From Temnothorax longispinosus (lineage: Eukaryota; Arthropoda; Insecta; Hymenoptera; Formicidae): a stretch of 64,000 nucleotides of DNA. The stretch covers positions 1,488,001 to 1,552,000 of the forward strand of contig NC_092358.1 in the NCBI RefSeq assembly GCF_030848805.1, written 5' to 3'. The notes under the pieces are model-generated. The model was not told the origin of the DNA and did not search any database. It was given only the letters and a program-made list of their open reading frames with translations. This document shows, piece after piece, positions 38,304-51,960 of this stretch (position 1 is the first letter of the stretch; each line of letters begins with the position of its first letter). The position numbers and the translations under genes were made by a program.

Positions 38304-41300
38304 GTGTGTCGCCTCACCGGATAATCTTGGCCTGGAATTTCGTGAGGCCTCAAAATTGCGCGATTTGTACGAAACGCTGACTGACTGAAGACGGGGACTC
38401 GCGTCTTTGCACATATCGATCTGGAAGTATCTTCTTGTCGACTGCACGCGCGACGCTTTTTAGTCGCTATACCTAGCTATATAAGTCAAGTCTTGACACA
38501 AGTCTCATCGAGTGCGTTTACTTGAGCTACTTAAAAGCGATCTACGATCGCTTTCCGACGAAATTTCTCGGCGTTCTTTTTTTTACGTTATTCTTTTTAA
38601 ACCCTATTAATATTCATCATTAAACACCTTTGATTGTTCCACAATTAAAATGTTTATATCGATTATACCGCTTAAAATTGAGAAAAAAAATATTCTAATT
38701 TGCACACCTGCAGTTCGACTCACGCTTCGTTATCGCTCAAACTATATAAAGTTCCTAATTGCCTCAGCACTTTATGAAATGGACGAATTTGCGATAGTTG
38801 GTAATTTTGGACACCTTATGAAGGAATGAGTCACAAGTTACTCATCCGCAGGCGTTGAAATAGTAACGCAATTTCCAACACGATTTGTTAATTATCGACA
38901 GCCGGCGTGCCATAATGACTTCGTCGTGCATACTGATTAGAAAGCCGTGTATAATTGACGAGCGAAATCAGCAATATTATTAATTGATACGTTGATTAGA
39001 AACTCTAATTGCACGTCAACTTCTAGCGACTAATCCATTTTCGTTCGCGAGCGCGAGCGCGTCGCTTTCGTCGAAATTAATGAGAGTTTAAATCGATTTG
39101 TACGGCAAACAAGGTCGCGGACGTTCCCGGTCGATTTGAAATAATTTATCAAAATTCAAAACACTCAATTTTCCAAAAACCAATCTTGAAGTGTTCGAAT
39201 AACCGCGATGGATTGAATATTATAGTGTGTGTATGTGTGTATCTGTGAGAAAAAGAGCGAGAGAGGGGGGGAGGGGGCTTGCGTAACTGTCGGAATCGAA
39301 TTATCATCCGTGAATTTAGTTCCACGTTTGATATCTGCTTCGATTTCGAATCCATCTTCTCCCGACAAGTTTCGCCACGCCAGCAAAACTGCTCTCGAAC
39401 TTGGGCGAATTCTCGCTGTTAACTATGGCATGCGAATTGAAATCGAGCCTGAATCCATTCGGCTGTGAAGAAGAATGCATTTTATTGCCCAAAAGAACCC
39501 AATGGACTGCGTGTGGGTGTGTATCTATATATCGAGATGCGAGATAAATTCAGAAAATACATTCGACTTATCGATCGCAATTCACATGCTTTGTTCTTGC
39601 CCAGCAGCCACTTAAAAGTGAATTTTTAATTAACCTTTTGAGTCGGTATTTCCTTTAAAACGGTATAAACAAGTTCTTCTGAGTTTGTCAAACAAAGTGC
39701 GCCATACGCGGTTAAATAATCTCAAAATGGTACATAAAGATTAAAACGTATCGAATAGCGTTAATTTATTTTTATGAGAAAGTTAAAAATCGTCAAAAAA
39801 AATTCTGATAATAATAAATCTATCAAAATCGTTTATATCACTGAAACAAACCACGGTATATTTTATTTAGATAAAATTTATGCGATTTTTCAGGACGTTA
39901 ATATAATCATATGTATGTTCATAAATTTTAATAATAAACAATAACGATATTACAACAAAATTATAGGTCAGAAATTAGATTAGTTTCTCTTGTTTCGATG
40001 ATTGATTTGGTTTCCGGTATATTCCCCATCGTATGGGGCCAATCTCAGGCTTTTTCACAGAGTGCGCCTAACAGCATGCTACATACGACATTAATTAAAG
40101 CGCTTAGCAAAGCTCGTTATCGAATGAGTCGTTAGCAACTCTACCGGTTATATACCGAGGTTGCTCGTTTCAGCAATATCATACGACAGCCTGGAATGTT
40201 ACAAACGCAACAATACAACGAGAGCGCAACGGTGCATTCGCATACACGCTTGTTAGTGTAGCTACCTTAAAATTCGACCAAAAACTCACTAAAATCTATC
40301 AGACATATTCGTGTAGATTCACTCTGGCGAATATTTCCAAAAAATTCAGTTACACCGATCCGCATCGATAATTAAAAGCGCGCTTATAGTTTTTCAGGTC
40401 TGTCATATTTTTTGCAAATATTATATTAGAATTGAGATCTTTCTAGACTCAAAACTCGAAGAAGTATTTCGCGTCTCAATAATAAACGTTAGCATGTCAA
40501 GTCTGTTCTGTAAAAATATACGTAAATCAAAAATGACTTCAATAACGCTATCCCTTTATATTCAAAGCTCGTTACGTTCATCAGGCTGAAAAGCTTTTAC
40601 CGAGATTCCATTCCATCAATAAAATGGCCAATCATCCAAGTAGTATCAACGTCCAGCTATGAACATTAAATTGGCCGAAATAATATATTGACAGAGATAT
40701 AGGCATCCTTTGCTTAAATTTTTCAAAATCAGCATTTTAAGATCTGAATATATGTATATAAAATAGAATACAAAATTTCACAAAATAAAAGCGTTTTGCA
40801 AGATACAAAAGATTTAAAAAAATGTAATATTATAGAAATATATTATTTATGCATTTTTTTGATAACGTACAAGTTCTAAGAATCTGTATACGTTTTCTTT
40901 CCTTTGTTACTCTTGTTATATTAAAAGCCCTTATAAAATTTCTATAATATTTTATTCGTTTCGTGAGTCACTCGATGGTAAGCCATAGGGGGAATTCACG
41001 GACAGGTCGTATTTGAGCGTGCTCAAAGGCAGGAAAATGCATAATCCTGCCGCGAATGCCACGGAGAAGCTAACTGTCCCGGTAAATATTTGAATTTGGA
41101 GATTGAAAATTTTAATTAAAGATCGGCTATATAACCCAGCGGGTGAATTCATTGGCAATTAGTAATTAGCAAAACCCTGTTCGGCCATAGGCTCGCGCAC
41201 ATCCGTCCGCGCGATGTGCAAAAACCATTATCCGTATGGCGTTGTGGATGTGCGAGTTTGTTAAATGAAGGGAATTTTAACGGTACACGTCGGCCAGCAA

Positions 41301-41484
41301 TAGCGGCATTAAATTTCACAAGCGACTCGCGCGAAATTATTACTCGATTTATCGCAGAGCCGAGATGCTTTCATCACGCCATCATTATAATGCATTGCCC
41401 GTTTATTATTCCGCTGCAGAAGGTCAGTCGAGCACCCGGTTCATGTCAATAAACACGCGAAACTCAACTCACGATAAATCACGT

Positions 41485-41488
<4 letters not shown>

Positions 41489-41517
<29 letters not shown>
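41489..41517. repeat. (GA)n microsatellite
   Basis: About 29 bases of GA repeat. Confidence 0.97.
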
Positions 41518-41519
<2 letters not shown>

Positions 41520-44500
41520 GTAGAAATTCCTTAAGAAATGGAATGTAGAAGATATTATCGTGCGACAAAGATTTTAAAATGGAAATACACAAGCACTGTC
41601 TCATTGCGACATCATCATTTCGACGCAAGTAAGAACACAAAAAGTCTCTTGTGTTCCGTGCTAATTCGTGCCTCTTTGAAAACCGAGATTAAAATCTTGT
41701 TTCCGAGACGGAGGGAGAAAGAGAGAGGAAAAGAATTATTTTTCACATTAATATCCGCGTAATAATATCTGAGTATTTCCGGCTAAATCGTAACGAAGAA
41801 TTCTCATTAGGTCCTCCTACCGGGCGGTATCGGCGTATAGAGGGCTCAAGCAAGAGTCGCGTGTATTATATGAAATTATATTACCGTTATGCGGGATTAA
41901 TTTACACATTCGCTCGCAACGCCTAGCATATAATATCGTGCTTCATATCATTGTAAATGAAACTCTTGAAATTTGTTTCTACCTGCGAACGACGTAGAGG
42001 ACGGTTTGCGTAGATGACTTTTTATCGATTACATTTACGATATCCAGTTGTTCCAACAAGATCAGATCGATAAAGGTACATTATTTCTGTCGGTTTATTC
42101 AAAATGTTAACATATAAATTGGCATATCGGTATATACAAATATAATTTATACATTAGCGTAAACCTTGTAATTATATGCGTTACCTACGTGTAACGCAAT
42201 TAAAATTGCTTTAATTGTAACCCTCATAAAACGCCACGCAATTTAAGCTATACGCAACGTCAGGACAGAAATCTTAGCGTAATATTTGAAATCACTAGCG
42301 GAGCGCAGTCCGCCGTGTGGCAGATTAAAATTTATAATATAATTACGCGCGGTGTCATTAAGGGGAACATGAAAAAATGCAATCACGTAAGCCCGCACGC
42401 CGTGCTCATATATATAATCTACGGTACTTCGCGCCTTGTTAATTACCGGCTGCAAGCATGAAGGCGGACTCTTTTGATTGCGCCTTATTAAATTAATGCC
42501 GACGTATCTCGAAGACAAGAAAATGGAGTTTACGACGAGGGAAAGAATATTGATTACGATATTGCTTCAGCATACCCTTTGGAGCCGATTATAGAGCGAT
42601 ATAAAACTGCGCGCTGAAACCTTTGACACTGCGAACGTTTTATTTTTATTCATGTTTTTATGCTGATTCTCTAACAAACAAGAACGTTAAATTAGAATAA
42701 GAAAAACGTTCAAGAATTTATATCGTGCACGTTAAAATATTGAAGAAATATTGAGAAAAAATAGCGTCGTTAAATGTTTCTTTAAGAGAAAGAAGGGCCG
42801 TCGAATAATGATATCCATTAATATTTTCACCAAATCAATTCGAAATTCGTTAAATAATCCGTAAATGCATGGAAGGCACCTCGTTGGCAATTCTTGGTAA
42901 TAAACGTAGTACATGCCAACATGCCATATTTATATATAGGCACGGTATATTAAATTAACAGGATTAAACGTGCAGTGGAAGTAGGGGGCGGAAGTCGACT
43001 TTGTCACATCTGTGATTGCGCCAGCCTCGATCGCACCGTACCTCTTTCGTCTTTCTCGTCACCGGAGAGACTTTGCCGCAAAACTTTCAGAATTTCCGGG
43101 AGAACACGCCACGTCGAAATCCAGATCGAACTTAACGTAGTGTGGCAAGATCGATCCAACGTTCCCACCGCGTCGCGTCGCGCTGCGCCGCGCCACGGCC
43201 CACGGGAGAGAAAACTTTTCTGTCTCATCTTCCACGGCCTTCCACGATCAACTTTGTCTTGAGGGCCCTTCAAGTTTCGCCGCCGCACAAGAATTACCTT
43301 TGCTCTCGAGCCCCTCGTTCATCTTCGTAGCAGCAAAAAAAAAACGAGATCCGGTGAAAAGCTAGACCTACTCGCGTCTACGAGTAATCGTGATTACGAT
43401 ATAACTAGCTGTAAAAAGGGGAAAAGATCACCGCGCCAAAGGCAAGATATTTCAATCTCTTCGGAAGATTTTTAATCAACTTTTCAAAAAATTTGAATCG
43501 ATTTTACTTGAAACAGCGCTATGAAAGAAAGTAAATCTTTTATTTAATAAATTAAGTAGGTAGAAGTTATGGCACTATACCATCAAGTACATGCGTTCTC
43601 GAGTAGCGGGCATTAAAAGGATTTGGCAATTACATAGCGAGAGTGCTACGGCTTCATCCAATAAGAGCGAAACCTCCACAGTACGACCTATAAACATGGC
43701 GTGCCGTCGAAGATAGAAGCCTATTCACGTAGATGGCTTTTCTCAAACCACCGTGCAAAAAGTAGCTTCTAACGCGAAACACTTCGTTTTATCGAACACA
43801 AAGGACTTAAGTGACTCACCCCATTTACCTTCTTCCTCCACTGCCATCTCTTCCCTTCTGGACAACGCACTCGATCATTTCGTAATGCCTAAAGGCCACG
43901 CATTCTGACCCAAAATGAACTAAAATGGCGAGCTTTCTTCCAATTTCGTCTCATGCGATCGCAATATTCGAACGGAACGTCTTGAAACCGATTTTTCCAC
44001 TTACGAGACAAAGAGACGTGGTCATGCAGACCAGTCGAATCATCGTTGCACGAAAATGCCAAAGTACAAAATATTTAATCCTCCTTATACATATTTCACC
44101 ATCTTACAAAGTTCCGTTTACTTTCATAATGTGCCTGAAGTTATACAACCTAATTATTAATGCTGATTAGTGCAGTAAGTAAATCACAAAAATATGTATA
44201 TATTTTTTTAATTTAGTTGCGCACAGTGTCTATAGTCGGACAGTTATCCAAGATAATGTGAACAAAGTAATCTCAAAATTTGCAATTCGCGTTGCTTAAG
44301 TTAAGTCGCATTATCGTGTAGGACGCACACGAGATTTTCCAAAGAATACAATTTCCGCGCTCTCTCCGTTCTCCCTGACAAAAATGTCGAAGAATTATAT
44401 CGCGGTGGAGGTGCGCGAAATCTTTCGCCGCTTATGTACCGACAGTCATGGCGTCTGATTCAATATTCGATATCCGATTTTGATTATATTGATTCAATCT

Positions 44501-44575
44501 CAGCTGCGATTCATCGCGGGGCGCGATCTCTCTCTCTCGATTTCCTTATATTAATATTATTTCTCCCCCTCCTCT

Positions 44576-44587
44576 CCCCCCCCCCCC
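44576..44587. repeat. poly(C) run
   Basis: Twelve consecutive C; G12 in a mub-sense transcript. Confidence 0.95.
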
Positions 44588-47500
44588 GGGACTGCCCGAG
44601 AGATTACGGGTCTCTGATTTCGGTCTTACACAGAAATGAACACGGGTGAAAATGGGGTATTTATTAAATCAACGTTATCCGACGAGATGGGAATGGCTTC
44701 AACCACTGCGACACTTGTTAATAATTAAATTTAATTCCGGCACTTTTCGATTACGGACCTGCGTGCACCAGTTGACCCAACTAAAGAGAAAGAATTCGAC
44801 GCGGAGCCAATTATTTTGTTTTATAAAAACCACTCAATTCACAAATCCAATTAGCGGAAAGAGACAAGAGAGAGGGGCGAACGATAAATATAGGAATTAT
44901 AGAGCTTTAATACAACAAAACCGCAGGCACGAGAAAGCTGTGGTATAAAAATATATGCCTCCTATATTAAACTACAGAATATTATAACATATTTGAAGCT
45001 CGTTAAAATCAGAGAGGAGTAAAGTTCTCTTTCTCTCTGTCTCTCTCTCGCTTTCGCCCTTTCCTTTAAAACCGATAAAAGGGCCTAAACTTAATGTTGT
45101 TAGCAGGATTAATGAAGAGTATAAAGAAAGACCTCGCGTGTAATAACTTGTTCGTTAAATAGGAAAAAAAAATTGTTTTGAATTGCACTAACTACCTGTG
45201 GGATAACGCTATCTATAAAATATTTATTATATTTCGTTTTACACATCACATATTGCAATGACAATCTCCCTCGGGTCAGAGTAGCGTCCATTTCGAAAAG
45301 GCCGATTATTCGCTGGGTATAGGCCGCGCAATCAGCGACATGCATATACGGTGAACCAATTGCATTATGGCGTGTCGCTGGTCGAACTTTCCGCTGGTTC
45401 ATAACCTGCCTAACTCCCGAGTTCGACCGGCCGTTAATTGCGAGACAATAATTGAGTTTGAAGACACGAAGACCAGAGGTGTTCCGCCTGACATTGCCAT
45501 CTCGCTGATTTTCCTTGGGCAACTACCGTCTCACCTCCATCGCGTGTTTATCGATGTCTTACAATTAAATATTTCTCGTGAGTTTCTGATGCACTTGAAT
45601 CCTCCTCGACATTCAATTTTTAATATTAGCGTAAAAAAAAACAAATATATCATGTACATTTTATCTGATTGTGAGACGGTGCCAGACCATAAAGAATCAA
45701 GTCGGCAACTTAATTGCATAGGGGTAATGGTAATCCCGTCGTATTTAAAGAGACTGCAGTGTCCAGGTAAATAGAAAGTTCAATGTTTAATTTTAACTTT
45801 TGCAGAACTTGCCTGCAGGGACTTTATTGGGAACATATAACCGGTGTCTCTCCAGAGACGCGGATAGGCTGATGACAATTTCTGCGCTCGCCGACAGAGT
45901 CCTCGCTCATGTTTCTATTTATTGCGATAGCAATGTTATTTATTCGGGGAAACAGTATAACTTAATTAACTTCTAATTTAGAATATATTTTTAACTGTGT
46001 TTAAGTTTTATTATTTAATCGATCCCGACAAGACACCTCTATTCGTAAAAATGTAGGATTTCTACTTGTACATAATTATACATATAATCAGCGCGTTCTT
46101 CGAATTGCATTACAGAGTAAAATGTCCGGTCAAGTCAATTTCGAAATGTTAAAATGTGATTAATATCGTTATTGCACTTATATGAGCCTTATTGTCTTTT
46201 TATTGTTAATTAATGCGCGGACTTGCGTCTGTTCCTATATGTGGCCAATAGATCGTGTCCTGTCGCGGAATCCATCACTCTGATGGTAAGCTGCTCATTT
46301 TGTCGAGTAAATTGACTACGTGCACGAAATATCCTACCTCGCGGTTACCGAACGGCTGCGAGCGGACATGGACGAAAGGCGGTAAGATTAACGCATCTGG
46401 GAACAAAACGAGCTCGTCGAAGGCGAGCCGCCATCGTTCTTGAGCGGATACATCTCCGAGAATCCTCGAAGATGGCCACGCAACGACGAGGATAAATGTG
46501 GTATCCTGCCGGAGAGATTTACGAGGGAAAATTGAATATCGTCCGAGTGCTTGGCAGCCCGTATATTTTTCTGGAAAATTTCTAGGAAAAGAAGGGATAA
46601 AGAGGCTACCGATTTTTATTTAATCTCGGCGGTATTTCTGATGATATTTTTACTTCTTTCTCAGATTCGCGGACAGCTGAGGTAAAGAGAGAAACCGTAA
46701 TGATTATATGATAGCTAATGAATTACCTTACGTTAGGCACATAATTGTCAGATTGTCTATCATCTACCGCGCAACATTTATTTCCTATAAAATACTGATG
46801 GTAATTATGATCGTCTACTTGATATTTTTTCTATCTTTCATGTTTAATATTTACATTCGATGTATGCAGATTGCGGGAAAGCAATCGCGGAAAAAAATTT
46901 TTTTTCATACGCCCGGGGATCAGGATACATTCCCTCGGTTTACTCAGATAATATTTTTTCCCACCGTGTAACCGATTAAAAGTACTTGCCCGTAGGGGCG
47001 GGCTTGAAATCCGATTCGAAATCTCATTCCCCGCTGGGAAATAAGTGCCGGCAAATGAGGAAAGATTTGATAAAAAGAAAGCGGATTTTTAGTTATCTTT
47101 CTTATACATCCGCGCGGTATCCTATAATAGTTTTCTTCTTTTTTCACCAATAGGTTCTCTTCATCGATTATCTTTATTTCATTCGACGGGGTTACGGACA
47201 GAAAGTTCTCCGTTCTCGAGAGAAGAATATATAATTTCGCGCCCCGAGTCTCATGACTTAAGGAAGCATTATTTCCTAAATGCAAGGAGCATTTTCGTAT
47301 CTGTAAACTCGAATTCAAAATGAAGGTTGGGTCAACTTCTCACTAGACGCGCATTAATATTCATTTAACGAAACCATCTACAGGACGGAAACTACCCTCG
47401 ACCTATATTTCCTATATTACTCACACGTACGTAAAAACGCACATACGGATGTAGAAGTAGGTTATCCCCGCGACATTTCCGCGCCGATGTACTTCATATG

Positions 47501-50500
47501 CACCTATAAATTATGTGACGGAAAATTCTATTTTTCTCGCACCCGGCTTTATCCCTTCCATTGTTTCTTATGTCTAATAAAGCCCGTATAACTTCACAAT
47601 TCCATTTTCTGAAACGGTGCGGTAAGCAAGTCATTTTTTTTTTAATTTTCTGTAATTTAAGATAATATAAATTAAATTTATATAATTCGCTGTACAATCT
47701 ATTATACTAAGATATTATATGTACAATATATAATAAATCTAACTATTTGAAATAAGCGAGAAAATCAGTTTGTTATTTTAAGAAGAAAAAAAAATAAAAC
47801 GGTCAAAAATAATAAATTAACGTAAACTGCAATTTCCAACTAGAATGTCACGAACCTCGATTAGTCGGTAAGACATCGTCCAAAGGGGATCAAAGAAATT
47901 GAGCAACTGGTATTGTTCGCGTTTGGCGCGACAATCGCGGAATGGTCTTGGCCGGGAGCCTAATTACCTCGTCGAACCTCGAAACACGCATCGTCCCGAT
48001 GTATCATGAAGTAAGGATTGTTTTTGCAGCGTGTATAATTATAGATCAAGCGACCGGTCGAAACCGGCGAGGGATTCTCGATCGAACGAAGCGACGATCC
48101 CCTTTCTCGTCGAGGAACGCTCGTTATGCCGTGTAGCCGAAGACAATCTCCGAATAGTCCACTCGTTTCTACGATCGAGCACTGTTTTTAACTCTCTATC
48201 GGGAGGACACATCTCTCTCGCGAGGTCATCAGCCTCGAAGAGGCCTCCGTGAATTCGGTCATGCGATAGACTATCTTAAGAAATTCGATAACATAGATGA
48301 ATTTTCTCTATCTAAAGAGCTACTTTAAAGTCTCCGCTCTCCAGTTTATTAATAATCTCAGATCGGTCAGGATTTATATATTTCCAGGATATAACGTTCG
48401 CGCGGTTATAAATATATACTCGAAAATTATTGCATATGCATGGCATATATTACATTCAAAAGTTGTACTCTTTCGGATTGAAATATATTGTGTCTTCTGC
48501 AATTAGTTTAATCGAATCACATAGTTTATTATTGTTGCACAAAAACGCTAACTCTTTTTTAACGAGCCCTCCACCGCAATCAACGAATTCAAATCGCCCA
48601 GATTACATATTCCACATTTGTATGAAATAAACCAATGCAAAGCGCAATTAAATCTTTAACTGCTGGAAAATGAATTAGATGAAATTGAATTCGGATTAAA
48701 TTACGCAATAGATAACACGTTGATATAAATATAAGCAAATGTTTATTTCATGGGCCGATGCTTGTGATAATTTTATATAATTTTGTTTTAATTACCTTTC
48801 TGTCGCGCGCTACTTTCCTGACACGACGGGTGGAAGGGTAAGCGCATTCTTTTAAAAAAGAGACTAATTTATGCATCACTTTGTTTGAGGCACAAGCGAT
48901 AAAAATATAATTTGAACTGTAAATCTATAAACGTCAAATGACGGATGATTGTTCAATATTTCATTGCCGAACTAAAAGCAGGTCACTCGTAAAATGATTA
49001 TATTTTGTTTGGCAAACCGTAGCGAAACTTTTACAGTGATTTATTGGAAAGTAAAAGTCGCTGCCGTGACAAACAATCATAGACCACATAATTCTCAAGA
49101 ATCTACAATCCTTTTTCATAAATAACGTCGGTTAAACACAGATCAAATTATAGAAATAATCTATAAATAATTTTTCCTGTCATTGATTAAATCTCTTAAA
49201 ATGTTTTTCGTTTATTTTTTCTTCATTTAAATTAATTTTAAACTATAATAGTTATCTGTAAATTATTCCTCTTTTATTTTGTTTTATCTATAAATATTTT
49301 CTTCTGAGATGACACTTATAGTTTAAATAGATTCACGTATCGCAATACTAAATACAGGTAAGATATGACTTTTATTATTTTAATTTCTAATCAAGAAACG
49401 AAAGTATTTTTTTTTTACGTTTTATTGTCGCTACAGTTGGAAAGAATGGGAAAGGCGTTTAAAAGACGAATTTCGAGCGAAGGCTTGAAATTCAAAGCAC
49501 GGATCGTTAGAATGGCGCACTTGCGAGCTAAAGCGGCTAAAAATAAGAAATTAAGTTACGCGTTTCCCTTCGTCGCGCCCCTTTGATCTCTAACACGCCG
49601 GAATTCGATTTTTCTGCCAGCCCGTTTCAGGCCGATCCGACAAAGTGGAGCGTAAATTTCGCGTTTCCCCGCCAATTCGGTTCTCGCCAGCGTACCGCGG
49701 TTGATCCCGGACCTTAAAATTTTTCCTTTTCCGGGGAAAAAATCGGTGAAAGGCCGTTTGATTAAAATATCACCGCCTGTCGTCGCAGAAAGAGCAATGC
49801 CGAGCAGACGTTGATAATGCGAAAGCCTTCTCCGCATAGTGCCTCGCTCTCGTCTCTAATGTTGCGTCGAAGATGAATGCGGAAGCGCCGGATGTTGTGA
49901 GGACGAAAAATCCAGGAATACTTTTCCGCGCGCTCGTAGAAACGTTTGACACGAGAATGAGATGCGAGCGCGGTAATCCACCTCCAATTTGATTGGTATT
50001 GTGCTCTTTGAAGTCGACGTGGATGTGGATCACTCTCGCTGAGAGCTCTCATCCTTCACGTCTGATCCGTTCACGCACTCTCTCCGTATCCGTACTTTTT
50101 ATTCCGGGCCAAGTCGCGGGATAAATAAAATTTTAACGCCGGAGACAAAAGCGGTGCGTGATTGTGAGTCGTGAACGGGATCTCAACGCCATTGTGTCGT
50201 TTCCAATCGGTCGAATCGAATCGTCGACTACAGAATAGTCGCGTCCGCGCGAGCCCCACTCATTTACAAAACTATTAACCCATGGTCATGCATGTGACAA
50301 TCGTGAGACGTCTCGCAAATAAAGCCACAATAAATTATCCGTCGATGTTTGCACGTCGTCGGGATCTCTGTCTCTCTAAAATCAAAATTATTTTCATTGC
50401 GAAATATCTCGGGTAATCTCGCCGCATTCGCTCCGACCGTTTCCTCTCGCAAAGAGTATAAGAGCGTCTGCGTTCCTTCGTTCATTTTTAACGTCCGCGC

Positions 50501-50627
50501 GTGAGAGACACATGGAGCGTTTGATAAGACACTTATCAGCGTATTTTGTGGACATTCTGTGGAAATTCCGAGCGCGCTGAGATACGCGAGTTATTTTGCG
50601 CCCTGGTAGCACCATCTACATACAAAT

Positions 50628-50643
50628 GTGTGCGCGCGCACAC
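50628..50643. repeat. 16-bp GT/GC/AC palindrome
   Basis: gtgtgcgcgcgcacac is self-complementary and alternates purine and pyrimidine. Confidence 0.8.
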
Positions 50644-50666
50644 ACATACTCTTTCTCTATCTCCAT

Positions 50667-50700
50667 CTTTCTATCTCTTATCTATCTATCTATCTATTTA
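50667..50700. repeat. (TCTA)n microsatellite
   Basis: TCTA-type tetranucleotide repeat with interruptions. Confidence 0.85.
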
Positions 50701-51920
50701 TCTTTCTCTCGCGATAACGGACAAACAGAAGATAGCGGAAATACTTTCCCAGATAGAAATGACGCCTCTTTTGATATATGCATACACACGCGCGCACGCA
50801 CATACACATGCAAACACTTTCTGTCCCTCCTTTATCCATTCTACCGGCATCGCTCTTTCTCTTTCCCCCAAACTAACGTAACTAGAACAAAAGTTTCGAC
50901 GCACACTGTCAACTGCCGCCGCGGCAAAGATAATGTGAAAGCCTCTTTGCACAGCTCACCGGTTTGAATCTTCCTTTAAGGACAAAGCAAGAGCGCGGGA
51001 GACACGGGGGTGGCATCGTCGGGAACTGTTGAATACTGTTGAAGGGGGAACCTTAATTGCAACTCGATGTGAGAAGTGGAGAGGGAGACTGGGAAGATGC
51101 ATAATATCTAGAGAATGTTACAGCTCTACCCCCGCCGAATAAGATAATATAATACGAAACGATACATCTATGATCTTTGGCAAAGTTACCCTTGCTTCCA
51201 ATTTCTACCGTTTACTTCTCGATTGTTGTTTTATAATTCTTAACCCTTATTTCTTCTCAGAGAAAAAAAAACAGAAAATATTTTCCGCGTAGATTCCTTA
51301 TATTCCTGCCTGCTTTCTCTCTTACCATCGATACTTGTTTTCCTGCTACGAAAAGAAGAGTACTTTCTCCCGAAAGGTACGAAAAAAGATGAAAGGAAAA
51401 GGCAGATTCAGGAAATCTCTTCTTTAAGGCACATCGAGACGGTAGCTTTTAGTATGTTAAACGCTAAAATATCCAAGGTATTTCACGGGAAAGCACGGCG
51501 GGAGCAGTCGGTGACCTGATCTCTAACTGTGTACCACGTACACCGCACTCCGGCGCATATTTACCCCCCATGTAACACGTACGCGTCTATTTTGGCTAAC
51601 TGCGAGTTATTAACGGATCCGCGTCTCAAGTCGCGATATCCCGTCGCACATTTGTTGTCTAGATGTAATAATAGTCCTCCCGACGATACTATTTGTCAGA
51701 ACAAACTCGTGAGGAGAGAGCGCGGTCTAAGCGTCTCTCTTTTAACCGCCGGAATGTCGCAGCGACGAGGAGACAGATCTCAAAACACACGCAATCATTA
51801 GGCGTGATATTACGCGCTAACTCGGCACACTCACGCTGCTCGAAAAACGGACAACAAAATAACGTATTTCATATTTCAAGCTTTAGGATATATATTCCGG
51901 CTTATTAATTTGGAAGCCGC

Positions 51921-51922
<2 letters not shown>

Positions 51923-51958
<36 letters not shown>
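51923..51958. repeat. (GA)n microsatellite
   Basis: 36 bases of GA repeat. Confidence 0.97.

Positions 51959-51960
<2 letters not shown>

Larger units (their letters stand above)
41518..51922. other. noncoding, no supported gene
   Basis: It contains a C12 run (44576-44587), a TCTA-rich tract (about 50667-50700) and a CG/CA palindrome (50628-50643). Overlapping frames on both strands at 45109-45774 (137 and 135 codons) and 49365-50052 have no recognisable domain. An acceptor-like site at 49436/49437 is followed by a 49-codon Lys/Arg-rich frame to a stop at 49586, judged weak. Confidence 0.55.

Noticed and set aside
38700..38730. Box-B-like string gttcgactc suggesting a tRNA
   Set aside because: No matching A-box or acceptor-stem pairing at the right distance.
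45109..45774. Overlapping 137- and 135-codon frames on opposite strands
   Set aside because: Neither translation shows a known motif or a splice context; mutual openness points to chance low stop density.
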